Under the pieces are notes generated by a model. That model saw only the letters and a program-made list of their open reading frames with translations, ran no database searches and had not been told where the DNA came from. The position numbers and the translations under genes were made by a program. DNA of 64,000 nucleotides, from the NCBI RefSeq assembly GCF_900113315.1, contig NZ_FOZG01000002.1, forward strand, positions 1 to 64,000, read 5' to 3'. Positions 11,250 through 19,997 of the stretch are shown here, in pieces (positions within the stretch are counted from its first letter, which is position 1; each line of letters begins with the position of its first letter). Source of the stretch: Sphingomonas jatrophae. Lineage in GTDB: Bacteria > Pseudomonadota > Alphaproteobacteria > Sphingomonadales > Sphingomonadaceae.

Positions 11250-11297
11250 GCCGCCGACATGGCGGCAACGTGAACGGGACGTAGTTTCCCGTTCACG
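11250..11297. promoter_or_regulatory. Paired hairpins in the acnA / glycine-zipper gene divergent intergenic region
   Basis: A small palindrome (GCCGCC, then GGCGGC, about 11250-11266) is followed by a perfect 11-bp inverted repeat CGTGAACGGGA (11269-11279) / TCCCGTTCACG (11287-11297) with a 7-nt loop. The pair lies between two divergent start codons. It could be an operator or a transcript leader structure; the sequence alone does not decide. Confidence 0.5.
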
Positions 11298-11359
11298 CAA
11301 CCGGTCGGGCACCGCCCCGTTCTGTCGCCGTCGTCCATCACGGACAGGAGAAGGACATC

Positions 11360-11899
11360 ATGCGAAAGCTCATTCTCGCCGCCGCCGCCCTCGCCACGGT
11401 GACCCCCGCGATCGCGGTGGAAGCGCAGCCCGGCCGTGAATATCGCCAGGACATGCGCGAGGCCCGTCAGGAGTATCGCCGCGACCTGCGCAATGCCGAC
11501 AGCCGCCGCGACGTGCGCGAGGCGCGACGCGATTATCGCGACAACGTGCGCGATGCCCGCCAGGATCGTCGCGAGAACTGGCGCAACTATCGCAACTATG
11601 ACTGGAACCGCCCCGGCAATGGCGGGCGCTATTATGCCGACAATTACTACCGCGATGGCCGCTACTACCAGCCGCGCCGCCTGTCGGCCAACGACCGGAT
11701 CTACCGTGGGCGGAACGGGCAATATTATTGCCGCCGCAATGACGGCACCACCGGCCTGCTGATCGGCGCACTGGGCGGCGGCGTGCTGGGCAACGTCATC
11801 GCGCCGGGCAACAGCGACCTGCTGGGCACCGTGCTGGGTGCGGCGGGCGGCGGCCTGCTCGGTCGGCAGATCGACCGCAACAACGTCCGTTGCCGATAA
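11360..11899 (+). CDS. Exported glycine-zipper protein (17-kDa surface antigen-like)
   Basis: 179 residues. A Sec signal peptide (MRKLILAAAALATVTPAIA) precedes an unusual region at about 30-80 built on repeated RxxxREAR-xx-YR-like heptads, very rich in Arg and Asp. A Tyr/Asn-rich stretch follows. The C-terminus carries a glycine zipper (LLIGALGGGVLGNVIAPG and LLGTVLGAAGGGLLGRQ), characteristic of Rick_17kDa_Anti/2TM-zipper outer-membrane proteins. A GGACAGGAGAAGG ribosome binding site precedes the ATG. No lipobox is seen. An outer-membrane or periplasmic structural role is inferred; the Arg-rich region has no assigned function. Confidence 0.75.
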   Translation: MRKLILAAAALATVTPAIAVEAQPGREYRQDMREARQEYRRDLRNADSRRDVREARRDYRDNVRDARQDRRENWRNYRNYDWNRPGNGGRYYADNYYRDGRYYQPRRLSANDRIYRGRNGQYYCRRNDGTTGLLIGALGGGVLGNVIAPGNSDLLGTVLGAAGGGLLGRQIDRNNVRCR

Positions 11900-11909
11900 A
11901 CTGCGCAGA

Positions 11910-11933
11910 AGCGGCGGCTTGACGGCCGCCGCT
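11910..11933 (+). terminator. Perfect 9-bp hairpin after the glycine-zipper gene
   Basis: AGCGGCGGC (11910-11918) pairs with GCCGCCGCT (11925-11933), loop TTGACG, 10 nt past the stop. No T-run follows, so it may be a processing or Rho-associated structure rather than a classical terminator. Confidence 0.55.
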
Positions 11934-12001
11934 CACGCCACCTAACCTTCCCCTCGATGGCCTGCCCGGATGGGGATCCGGCGGGCATCGGGGGGATGTT
12001 C

Positions 12002-12769
12002 ATGACAAGGCGGTTGAAGCGGCCGGTTGCGGCCGCGCTGTGGGTGTGCGCGCTCGGCTTCGCTGCACCGGCCATGGCGCAGGAGAAATCGGCGACGCGC
12101 GAGGGCTTCACCCTGCCCGCATCGGCCAAGGCACGCATCCTGCTGTTCCGCCCGCGCGTGCGCGTCGGTTCGCAATCGACCGGCGGCATGTTCGAGCCGA
12201 ATGCCGACTGGACGGAGCAGTCGAAGCGCAACCTCGTGACGGCGCTCGGCGCGGCGCAGAACAAGCTCGGCCACACGATCGTCACCGCGGATGAGCCGGT
12301 CGGCCCCGCAGCGGCCACGCTCGCCGCCTATCGCGCGCTGTTCGCCACCGTCGCGGATGCGGTGATCACCTATCAATTCTTCCCTGGCAACCGTCTACCG
12401 ACGAAGAAGCGGAAGGGCGCGGCCTTTGCCTGGACGCTCGGCCCCGGCGTGCGCGACGTGCCGGGCGCGGCGGATGCGGATTATATCCTGTTCCTCGATA
12501 CGGAGGACCAGTTCGGATCGACCGGCCGCAAGGTGGCGCAGCTCTTCGCCGCGGGTCTCGGCGTCGGGATCACCTCCGGCGTGCATAGCGGCTTTGCCGG
12601 CCTCGTCGATGCGCGCACCGGCGATCTGCTGTGGCTCAACGCCGACCGCCAGATGGGCGGCGACGTGCGCGAGGCGGCCGGTGCGGCGAAGCGGATGGCG
12701 CAGCTGCTTGAGGACTTCCCGGGAAGCGTGCCGGCGGTGAAGGTCGCCGCGGCGGGAGCGGCCAAGTGA
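12002..12769 (+). CDS. Exported protein of unknown function, first gene of M48 operon
   Basis: 255 residues from the ATG at 12002, chosen because a GGGGGG tract sits 6 nt upstream and a typical signal peptide follows (MTRRLKRPVAAALWVCALG, cleavage near AMAQ). An in-frame ATG two codons earlier is the alternative. No known domain is recognised. ARILLFRPRVRVGSQSTGG near the mature N-terminus and DYILFLDTEDQFG in the middle look like beta strands. A segment VGITSGVHSGFAGLVDARTGDLLW recalls lipoproteins that report on envelope assembly, a weak resemblance. Its TGA overlaps the GTG of the metalloprotease gene (GTGA), so it is probably co-translated with it. Confidence 0.68.
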   Translation: MTRRLKRPVAAALWVCALGFAAPAMAQEKSATREGFTLPASAKARILLFRPRVRVGSQSTGGMFEPNADWTEQSKRNLVTALGAAQNKLGHTIVTADEPVGPAAATLAAYRALFATVADAVITYQFFPGNRLPTKKRKGAAFAWTLGPGVRDVPGAADADYILFLDTEDQFGSTGRKVAQLFAAGLGVGITSGVHSGFAGLVDARTGDLLWLNADRQMGGDVREAAGAAKRMAQLLEDFPGSVPAVKVAAAGAAK

Positions 12770-13941
12770 TCGCGCGCGCGGCGCTGGCGGCCATGCTGGC
12801 CCTGGCCGCGCCCGCGCTCGCCGCACCCAAGGCAAAGCTGGCCGCCCTACCCCCCTATGCCGGCGCGTACCAGCCACAGACGGTGGATGAGCGAGGCCAG
12901 TGGGCCGAGGCGGACGAGGATGAGCGGCAGCTGCGCGACTCGGCAGCCGTGGTGACCGATCCGGCGCTGAACGCCTATGTGCGCCGCGTGCTGTGCAACG
13001 CCGTCGGCGACGATCGCTGCGCATCCGTCCGCATCTACATCCTGCGCGTGCCCGTCTTCAACGCGAGCATGTCGGCCAACGGGACGATGCGCGTCTATAC
13101 CGGCCTGCTGCTGCGCGTTCGCAGCGAGGCGGAACTGGCGGCGGTGCTGGGACACGAATTCGGTCATTTCGAGGAGCGCCACGTTCTCGCCGGGTTCCGG
13201 GCGGCGCGCACCGCGACCGACCTGACAACGTGGCTGACGCTCGCGGGCGGCTATGCCGCGGTCAGCACGGCAGCGACCAGCCACACCATCGCAGGCAACT
13301 TCTATGCTTATGGTCGCGATCAGGAGCGTGCGGCCGACCGTCTCGCCTTCAGCTACACCGCCGCATCGCGCTATCGCCCGGGCGCAGCGGCGGACGTGTG
13401 GACGCGCGTGATGGACGAGAATGACGCAACCTCGCTCGGTCGCCATCAGCGCAGCCAGCGCTACGACAAGGTGGCTTTCTTCGCCTCCCACCCCGCCCCG
13501 CTTGAGCGGACCGTCACGCTGCGCGAACTGGCGCGCAAGGATGGCGACGACGGGGAGGACGCCACCGACACCTATGCGGCGGCGCTGGCGACGTGGCGGC
13601 CGCAATTCCTGACCGACCAGATCAAGCTGAACGATTTTGGCGGCACCGAATATCTGCTCGCCCAGTTGGCGAAGGATGGCTGGACCCCGGACCTGCTGTT
13701 CGCCCGCGGGGAGCTTTACCGCCAGCGTGGCAATCCGCGCGATCTGGTCAGTGCCGCCGGCTTCTACCGCGAGGCGATCGCCAAGGGCGATGCCGATCCG
13801 CTGGCGCAGCGCGGGCTGGGCCTTGCGTTGCTCCGCTCGGGCGACGCCGCTGCCGGGCGGCAGGCGCTGACCGACTATCTCACGCTCCGCCCCGATTGCG
13901 AGGATGCGGCCATGCTCCGCAGCCTCGCCGCCGCACAATGA
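12766..13941 (+). CDS. M48-family periplasmic zinc metalloprotease
   Basis: 391 residues from a GTG overlapping the previous stop. A signal peptide (ARAALAAMLALAAPALAAP) is followed by an M48 peptidase domain. The zinc motif is HEFGH (His130, Glu131, His134), and the third-ligand region DQERAADRLAF supplies Glu187 and Asp191. The N-terminal part carries the family's NAYVRRVLCNAVG and NGTMRVYTGLLLRV segments. After about residue 270 a tetratricopeptide-like region follows (LARGELYRQRGNPRDLVSAAGFYREAI-type helices, split here by position), as in BepA/Oma1-like periplasmic proteases that act in outer-membrane protein quality control. Coupled by ATGA to the downstream gene. Confidence 0.87.
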   Translation: MIARAALAAMLALAAPALAAPKAKLAALPPYAGAYQPQTVDERGQWAEADEDERQLRDSAAVVTDPALNAYVRRVLCNAVGDDRCASVRIYILRVPVFNASMSANGTMRVYTGLLLRVRSEAELAAVLGHEFGHFEERHVLAGFRAARTATDLTTWLTLAGGYAAVSTAATSHTIAGNFYAYGRDQERAADRLAFSYTAASRYRPGAAADVWTRVMDENDATSLGRHQRSQRYDKVAFFASHPAPLERTVTLRELARKDGDDGEDATDTYAAALATWRPQFLTDQIKLNDFGGTEYLLAQLAKDGWTPDLLFARGELYRQRGNPRDLVSAAGFYREAIAKGDADPLAQRGLGLALLRSGDAAAGRQALTDYLTLRPDCEDAAMLRSLAAAQ

Positions 13942-14549
13942 GGCCCGCCATGATCCGCACCGTGACCGCCGCCGCGCTGATCGCGCTCGCCACGCCCGCA
14001 ATCGCCGGCAACACGCTTGTCCCCGCAGGCGTGCCCGCCGCCGTCGCCAAGTCGACGTTGACCGTTACGCCCGCTGCCGAATGGAACCGCCTCGGCGCGC
14101 GGCCGGGGCGGGCGGCGGAGACGTGGACGCTGGACGGCGACACGCTGAACGATCTCACCTTCTATGGCGGGATCGAGACGGGCCAGCCGATCGTCCGCGA
14201 GGTTTCGCGCAAATCGAAGCCGCTGCCGCACTTCTCCTCCACCATGCTGCCAACCGACCTGCCGGCGCTGCTGGAGGCGAGCTACCGCATCTCGCTCGAC
14301 ACCCCGCTGGTCGAGATCGGCACCGTCGAACCGACGACCTTTGCCGGCGCGAGCGGCGTGCACTTCACCTACAGCTTCACCAACCCGGCCGACGACGTGC
14401 GCCGCCGCGGCGAGGCATGGGCCGCGGTGATCGACCGCAGGCTCTACATGGCCAGCTTCGAGGCACCCGCGCTGCATTTCTTCGATGCCGGGATCGAGGG
14501 CGCCCGCAAGGTGGTGGCGACGGCGAAGCTGGTGCCCCAAGGCCGCTGA
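13938..14549 (+). CDS. Exported protein of unknown function, third gene of M48 operon
   Basis: 203 residues. The ATG at 13938 overlaps the protease TGA (ATGA), which decides the start over the methionine at 13950. A signal peptide is evident (MIRTVTAAALIALATPAIAG). The mature part reads as a compact beta-rich domain: LTVTPAAEWNRLG, WTLDGDTLNDLTFYGGI, SFTNPADDVRRRGE and VIDRRLYMASFEAPALHFFD. No family is recognised with certainty. Coupling to an M48 protease suggests a periplasmic partner or substrate-handling role, which is inference only. Confidence 0.68.
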   Translation: MRPAMIRTVTAAALIALATPAIAGNTLVPAGVPAAVAKSTLTVTPAAEWNRLGARPGRAAETWTLDGDTLNDLTFYGGIETGQPIVREVSRKSKPLPHFSSTMLPTDLPALLEASYRISLDTPLVEIGTVEPTTFAGASGVHFTYSFTNPADDVRRRGEAWAAVIDRRLYMASFEAPALHFFDAGIEGARKVVATAKLVPQGR

Positions 14550-14594
14550 CGCCCCCTTCCCCATTCGGCGCCCCGCCTGCTAGGGCCCGCGGCC

Positions 14595-16397
<1,803 letters not shown>

Positions 16398-16539
16398 GCG
16401 GCTTCGTCGTTCGAGCACGCACTTCCATCGCGCCGTCTAGCGAAGCGCGCTGCTCGTCGGAGGACGGTCGCGCCTGTGGTACGCTGCGTTCAGGGGATAA
16501 TCGTCGGTCGGGAATGATCGTCATCTCGGGGGAGGCAGC

Positions 16540-16881
16540 GTGCTTCGGATTACGGACCGGCAGTTTGACGCGGTCGCGGTCGTGCCGCGCGAGGCGGCGA
16601 TCGAGGAGATTGCCGGCCGGCTGAACGCGCGCGCGCAAGCCGAGCGCCGGGCGCCGATCCCGGTCGATCAGGTGCGGGCCTGGGTGAACGAGGCGATGCA
16701 TTTCGGCGTGGACGATTCGCTCGACGTGTCGGACCTGTGCACCCTGTTTGCCGAGATGCATTGGGCGGGAGGACGACCGCCCTTCGTCGCCGAACGGCTG
16801 GCCGAGGCGGGCGCGGAGGGCCGCCTCAAGGTCTTCCAGATCCGCATGGAGTGGCAGCACGGCCCGGCGAGGTCGGCATGA
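16540..16881 (+). CDS. Small unrecognised protein, first gene of a three-gene cassette
   Basis: 113 residues from a GTG with a strong GGGGGAGG site 5 nt upstream. The opening (LRITDRQFDAVA) resembles small helical proteins that accompany type VI secretion effectors in other proteobacteria, which I recall beginning MLRITDxQ. This is a weak, short resemblance. The rest is helical (EAAIEEIAGRLNARAQAE, VRAWVNEAMHFGV, LCTLFAEMHWAG) without signal peptide or membrane segment. The TGA overlaps the next ATG (ATGA). No type VI core gene is in this window. Function unknown. Confidence 0.62.
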   Translation: MLRITDRQFDAVAVVPREAAIEEIAGRLNARAQAERRAPIPVDQVRAWVNEAMHFGVDDSLDVSDLCTLFAEMHWAGGRPPFVAERLAEAGAEGRLKVFQIRMEWQHGPARSA

Positions 16882-18704
16882 GCGATTATCGCGGCCCCTT
16901 GGCGCGCAACCCCGCGCCGCCGCCTGGGCAGTGGCCGCTGCTCCCCCCCGGACCGGGCACCACGCCCCCGCCCCTCGCTCTGCCCGAGCCTGCCCCGCCG
17001 CAAGCCGGCGTCTCGCTCACGAAGCCGGTGGTCGAATGCGCCGAGGCCAAGAAGGCACGGCTGGCGCGCGAGCAGGCGGTCTACTGCAACGTCACACCGC
17101 TGACGGTAGACATCAAGGATCATAACGGGCGCAAGACCACCTTCACGGCCGCCCGCAACATGCGTGGCGATCCGCTGGCGGAAAACGTGCCGGATCGGCT
17201 GCGCGGGCCGCTACGCGACTATGACCTCGTCATCGAGACGATCTCAACCGAGCATGGCCGCGGCATGGGCTCGGCGCAGGTGCGCAAGTTCAACGACCTG
17301 ACGAACCGCCAGGACAAGGGATCGCTCAGCCGCTCCTCACCCGTGCAGACCGAATTCGCGAAGGTGAAGGCAGCGTGGGGACCGCAGTGCGCAAAGCCCG
17401 AGCATCAGTCGCTTCGCGTGCGTGAGGGAACGCTGCTGCGCGGCATCGACACCCAGCATACGACTTGGCCGGGCGCCGCCGACGAGCATCCTTTATTCTC
17501 GCTCGCCCCGACCAAGAATGACAGCATCTGGAACCTCTTCAGGAACCTGCTCGCCGATGAGGAGCCGCGGGTCGCCACCTACGAGTGGGTCGCGCACTCT
17601 TGCGCCGCGCCGCCCAAGGGCGCCGGCAATCACGAGCTGAAGGCGCTGATCCGCGTCCACCCCAAGGGCGTGAACGGGATCATGCTGGTCGGTGCCAGCC
17701 CCTATAATTCGCTCGCCGGCGAGTCGAAGTGGGATTCGTCGAGCGAGGCGGACAAGCAGCGCAAGGGGCTGGAAAAGGCGATCGCCGACGCAACCTTCGA
17801 CGAAGCCAAACCCAAGGGCGCATCGAACAAGCCGAAATCATCCCCTGCCTATGCCGCCGAACTGAAAGCGTGGAAGGATCGGCGCGCTGCCGTGGACAGG
17901 CAGCGCGGCCAGGCGAATGCCGACCTCAAGACATTCCAGAACAAATCCTTCCTTGGAAAATCGGGCCTGCCGAAGGGGCCGTGGAAGTTCGAGCTGCCCG
18001 AAGTCGATGCCCGCCTGATCCGGGACGATCGCGAGATCGGCTGGAAAGAGCTGAAGGCGATCTATGATCTGTTGAAGAAGGCCCAGTCCGTCTCCGACGA
18101 TCTCAGCGGCGCGCTGGCGTTCCTGACGTCGCTTAACCCCGCCCCCATCCAGCCGAAGATGACCGTCACACTGAAGGCGTTCATCGGAGAGCTGACCTTT
18201 GCGCGCGCGGCCTTCGTCCGGCCGCGGGGCGAACGCTATCAAGCGGTGGATCGTGAGTGGTATCTCCGCTTCGTCGGCACCTTCTTCTCGGCCGAAGGGC
18301 AATTTTCGGCAGTCGCGGGCAAGATGGTGCTCGGCACGGGGATCGAGGCCACCTTCACGCTGACCTTCGGCGGCAAGCTGATGGTGGAGGTGGAGAAGGT
18401 CTTCGTCGATGATCCCGCGCTGACCACGCGATTGAAGGGAGAGCTGGCGATCACCGCCGCTGCCGAGGCGCGCGCGACGGCGGCCTATTACGAGATCGCG
18501 TCCGTCAGCATGGAAGCGAAGATCAAGTTCACCGTCCAGAGCGACCTGATCCTCGACAGCGAGTTCCGACCGCAGCCGATCGACTGGAAGATCGATCCAT
18601 TCACCCTGACCGCAAATTACCGGGCACAGGATGCCGGGGTGGAGAAGACGGCGGTGATCTACAAGGCGGAGAGCGTCTCCGGCAAATGGTTCAAGGGCGC
18701 CTAG
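16878..18704 (+). CDS. Large unrecognised cytoplasmic-type protein, second gene of cassette
   Basis: 608 residues from the ATG in ATGA overlap with the previous gene, which decides the start; the longer frame upstream is antisense-like. A Pro-rich N-terminus (residues 1-50) precedes a domain with NVTPLTVDIKDHNGR and GIDTQHTTWPG. A basic, Lys-rich middle (about 290-370) includes a helical KAWKDRRAAVDRQRGQANA segment. The C-terminal third has the look of a beta-rich domain (TFTLTFGGKLMVEVEKVFV and KIKFTVQSDLILDS). No signal peptide, membrane span or catalytic motif is recognised. Architecture and context suggest an effector-like or structural cargo protein, as inference. Followed immediately by the third gene. 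Confidence 0.68.
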   Translation: MSDYRGPLARNPAPPPGQWPLLPPGPGTTPPPLALPEPAPPQAGVSLTKPVVECAEAKKARLAREQAVYCNVTPLTVDIKDHNGRKTTFTAARNMRGDPLAENVPDRLRGPLRDYDLVIETISTEHGRGMGSAQVRKFNDLTNRQDKGSLSRSSPVQTEFAKVKAAWGPQCAKPEHQSLRVREGTLLRGIDTQHTTWPGAADEHPLFSLAPTKNDSIWNLFRNLLADEEPRVATYEWVAHSCAAPPKGAGNHELKALIRVHPKGVNGIMLVGASPYNSLAGESKWDSSSEADKQRKGLEKAIADATFDEAKPKGASNKPKSSPAYAAELKAWKDRRAAVDRQRGQANADLKTFQNKSFLGKSGLPKGPWKFELPEVDARLIRDDREIGWKELKAIYDLLKKAQSVSDDLSGALAFLTSLNPAPIQPKMTVTLKAFIGELTFARAAFVRPRGERYQAVDREWYLRFVGTFFSAEGQFSAVAGKMVLGTGIEATFTLTFGGKLMVEVEKVFVDDPALTTRLKGELAITAAAEARATAAYYEIASVSMEAKIKFTVQSDLILDSEFRPQPIDWKIDPFTLTANYRAQDAGVEKTAVIYKAESVSGKWFKGA

Positions 18705-18706
18705 TG

Positions 18707-19465
18707 ATGAGCAGCACCAGCCGCCCCCTCTTCTACGTCGAATATGTCAGCGACGAGGCCGCGACCGAGCTGCTGCTGAACGACGTGCCGCAGGCGCGCT
18801 TCGGCGGCCATGCCAAGTTCAGCGGCTTCATCCCGGTGCCGCTCGATCTGGTGCGCGGCCGGAACATGCTGGAGCTGCGGTTCTGGGCGGCGCCCACCCG
18901 GCCGATCGATCCGGCGCGTCCGTTCGCAACCGCCCGGCTGGCCCGCTTCGCCGATGGCGAGCGCGCGTTCGACGGTGGCGGCGACACGATCGCGTCCCTC
19001 GATCTGCCTGGCACGGAGCCTGTTCGAACGACGTTCGACAGCCAGGAGGGGCCCGCCAGCTGGCCGTGGCAGGCGGCCGAGCCGACCTCGCCCGAGATGC
19101 TGGTCGAAAAGGGCTTCCAGCCTTTCGTGCAGCGCCTGGCGCAAGCATGGTTCGACGGGGATCCGGCGCCGTTCCTGTCGGCATCCGCGATGCGGTTCAC
19201 CGATTCCGAACAGGCTTTCCGCACCCGTCCTGCCTCCGCCATGGCGACGCAGTTGGATGCGTGGATCACCGGCATGGGGCCGCTGCCGCCTGCGGCACGC
19301 CGACTTCCGCCGCTGGTCGTCCGGCCATGCGGCCAGGGTCGGCTGATCGACCTGTCTGCCGCGGACGGCGACCCATGGCTGCGACGTCCGGATGCGGACG
19401 GGGACGTGGCGAAGTTCACCGCACGTGTCGGCTATATCGGCAGCGCTTGGCAGATCCTTCGATAG
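18707..19465 (+). CDS. Unrecognised protein, third gene of cassette
   Basis: 252 residues. The ATG at 18707 is two bases past the TAG of the previous gene; a GTG at 18704 overlapping that stop is the alternative start. The N-terminal half is beta-sandwich-like (RPLFYVEYVSDEAATELLLN, then GFIPVPLDLVRGRNMLEL), reminiscent of an immunoglobulin- or C2-like fold. The C-terminal half is mixed, with FLSASAMRFTDSEQAF resembling a NTF2/SnoaL-like segment. No signal peptide. Tight coupling with the large upstream gene argues for a partner or immunity role, but nothing in the sequence proves it. Confidence 0.66.
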   Translation: MSSTSRPLFYVEYVSDEAATELLLNDVPQARFGGHAKFSGFIPVPLDLVRGRNMLELRFWAAPTRPIDPARPFATARLARFADGERAFDGGGDTIASLDLPGTEPVRTTFDSQEGPASWPWQAAEPTSPEMLVEKGFQPFVQRLAQAWFDGDPAPFLSASAMRFTDSEQAFRTRPASAMATQLDAWITGMGPLPPAARRLPPLVVRPCGQGRLIDLSAADGDPWLRRPDADGDVAKFTARVGYIGSAWQILR

Positions 19466-19483
19466 CCGCACGCGCCCGGCGGA

Positions 19484-19516
19484 AAGGCCGGCCCGCTTTC
19501 CTCGCGAACCGGCCTT
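19484..19516. terminator. Bidirectional hairpin between convergent genes
   Basis: AAGGCCGG (19484-19491) and CCGGCCTT (19509-19516) form a stem just past the cassette's last stop and before the stop of the convergent minus-strand gene. A-rich and T-rich edges fit termination from both sides. Confidence 0.6.
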
Positions 19517-19522
19517 GCCTTC

Positions 19523-19903
19523 TCAGCTCTTCTTGCGGGCACGCTTCGGCGCTGCGGCGGCTTCCTTGTCCTCTTCCTCGTCGCCTTCCTCTTCACCGGC
19601 TTCGGTCAGAGCCTCACCGAGCGACTTGATCTTCTCCTGGTTCTTGTCGGCGCGCTCGCTGATCTTGACGGTCGCCTCGCCGAGGCGGTGGAGCAGAGCG
19701 TGCACCCGGTCGGCATCCGGCTCGTCCTTTTCGAGCTGTTTGCGCAGCGAAGCGAGGTCGCGAAGGATGCCCTTGGTGCCCGGCAGGTCGAGATCGGCAA
19801 GCGCGCTTTCCCAATCCTCGATCATGGTGGCGCCGCGGGCGGGCTTGGTCGATTCGAGCCCGCGATTGATCGCGTTCATCGTCGCGGCGAATTTGAGAGC
19901 CAT
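19523..19903 (-). CDS. Small charged coiled-coil protein of unknown function
   Basis: 126 residues, no signal peptide. Residues 30-95 are strongly helical with heptad-like spacing (ASLRKQLEKDEPDADRVHALL-type, GEATVKISERADKNQEKIKS). An acidic run EAGEEEGDEEEDKEA follows, and the tail is basic and Ala-rich (PKRARKKS), resembling the Lys/Arg/Ala tails of nucleoid-associated or ribosome-binding proteins. No domain is recognised. The ATG is 94 bp downstream of the radical SAM gene's stop and co-directional with it. A DNA- or RNA-associated role is only a guess from the tail. Confidence 0.68.
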   Translation of the reverse strand: MALKFAATMNAINRGLESTKPARGATMIEDWESALADLDLPGTKGILRDLASLRKQLEKDEPDADRVHALLHRLGEATVKISERADKNQEKIKSLGEALTEAGEEEGDEEEDKEAAAAPKRARKKS

Positions 19904-19969
19904 GGATCATCCTCTGCGTGGGGGTGCCGCATCGTGAGCGGCAGCGCAGGAACGAGGCGGCGCCGGCAA

Positions 19970-19990
19970 GGCTCCGACACAAACGGAGCC
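19970..19990 (-). terminator. Hairpin after the radical SAM gene
   Basis: GGCTCCG (19970-19976) pairs with CGGAGCC (19984-19990), 7-nt loop, directly after the minus-strand stop at 19998. No T-run follows, so termination is tentative. Confidence 0.45.
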
Positions 19991-19997
19991 GTTCCGA

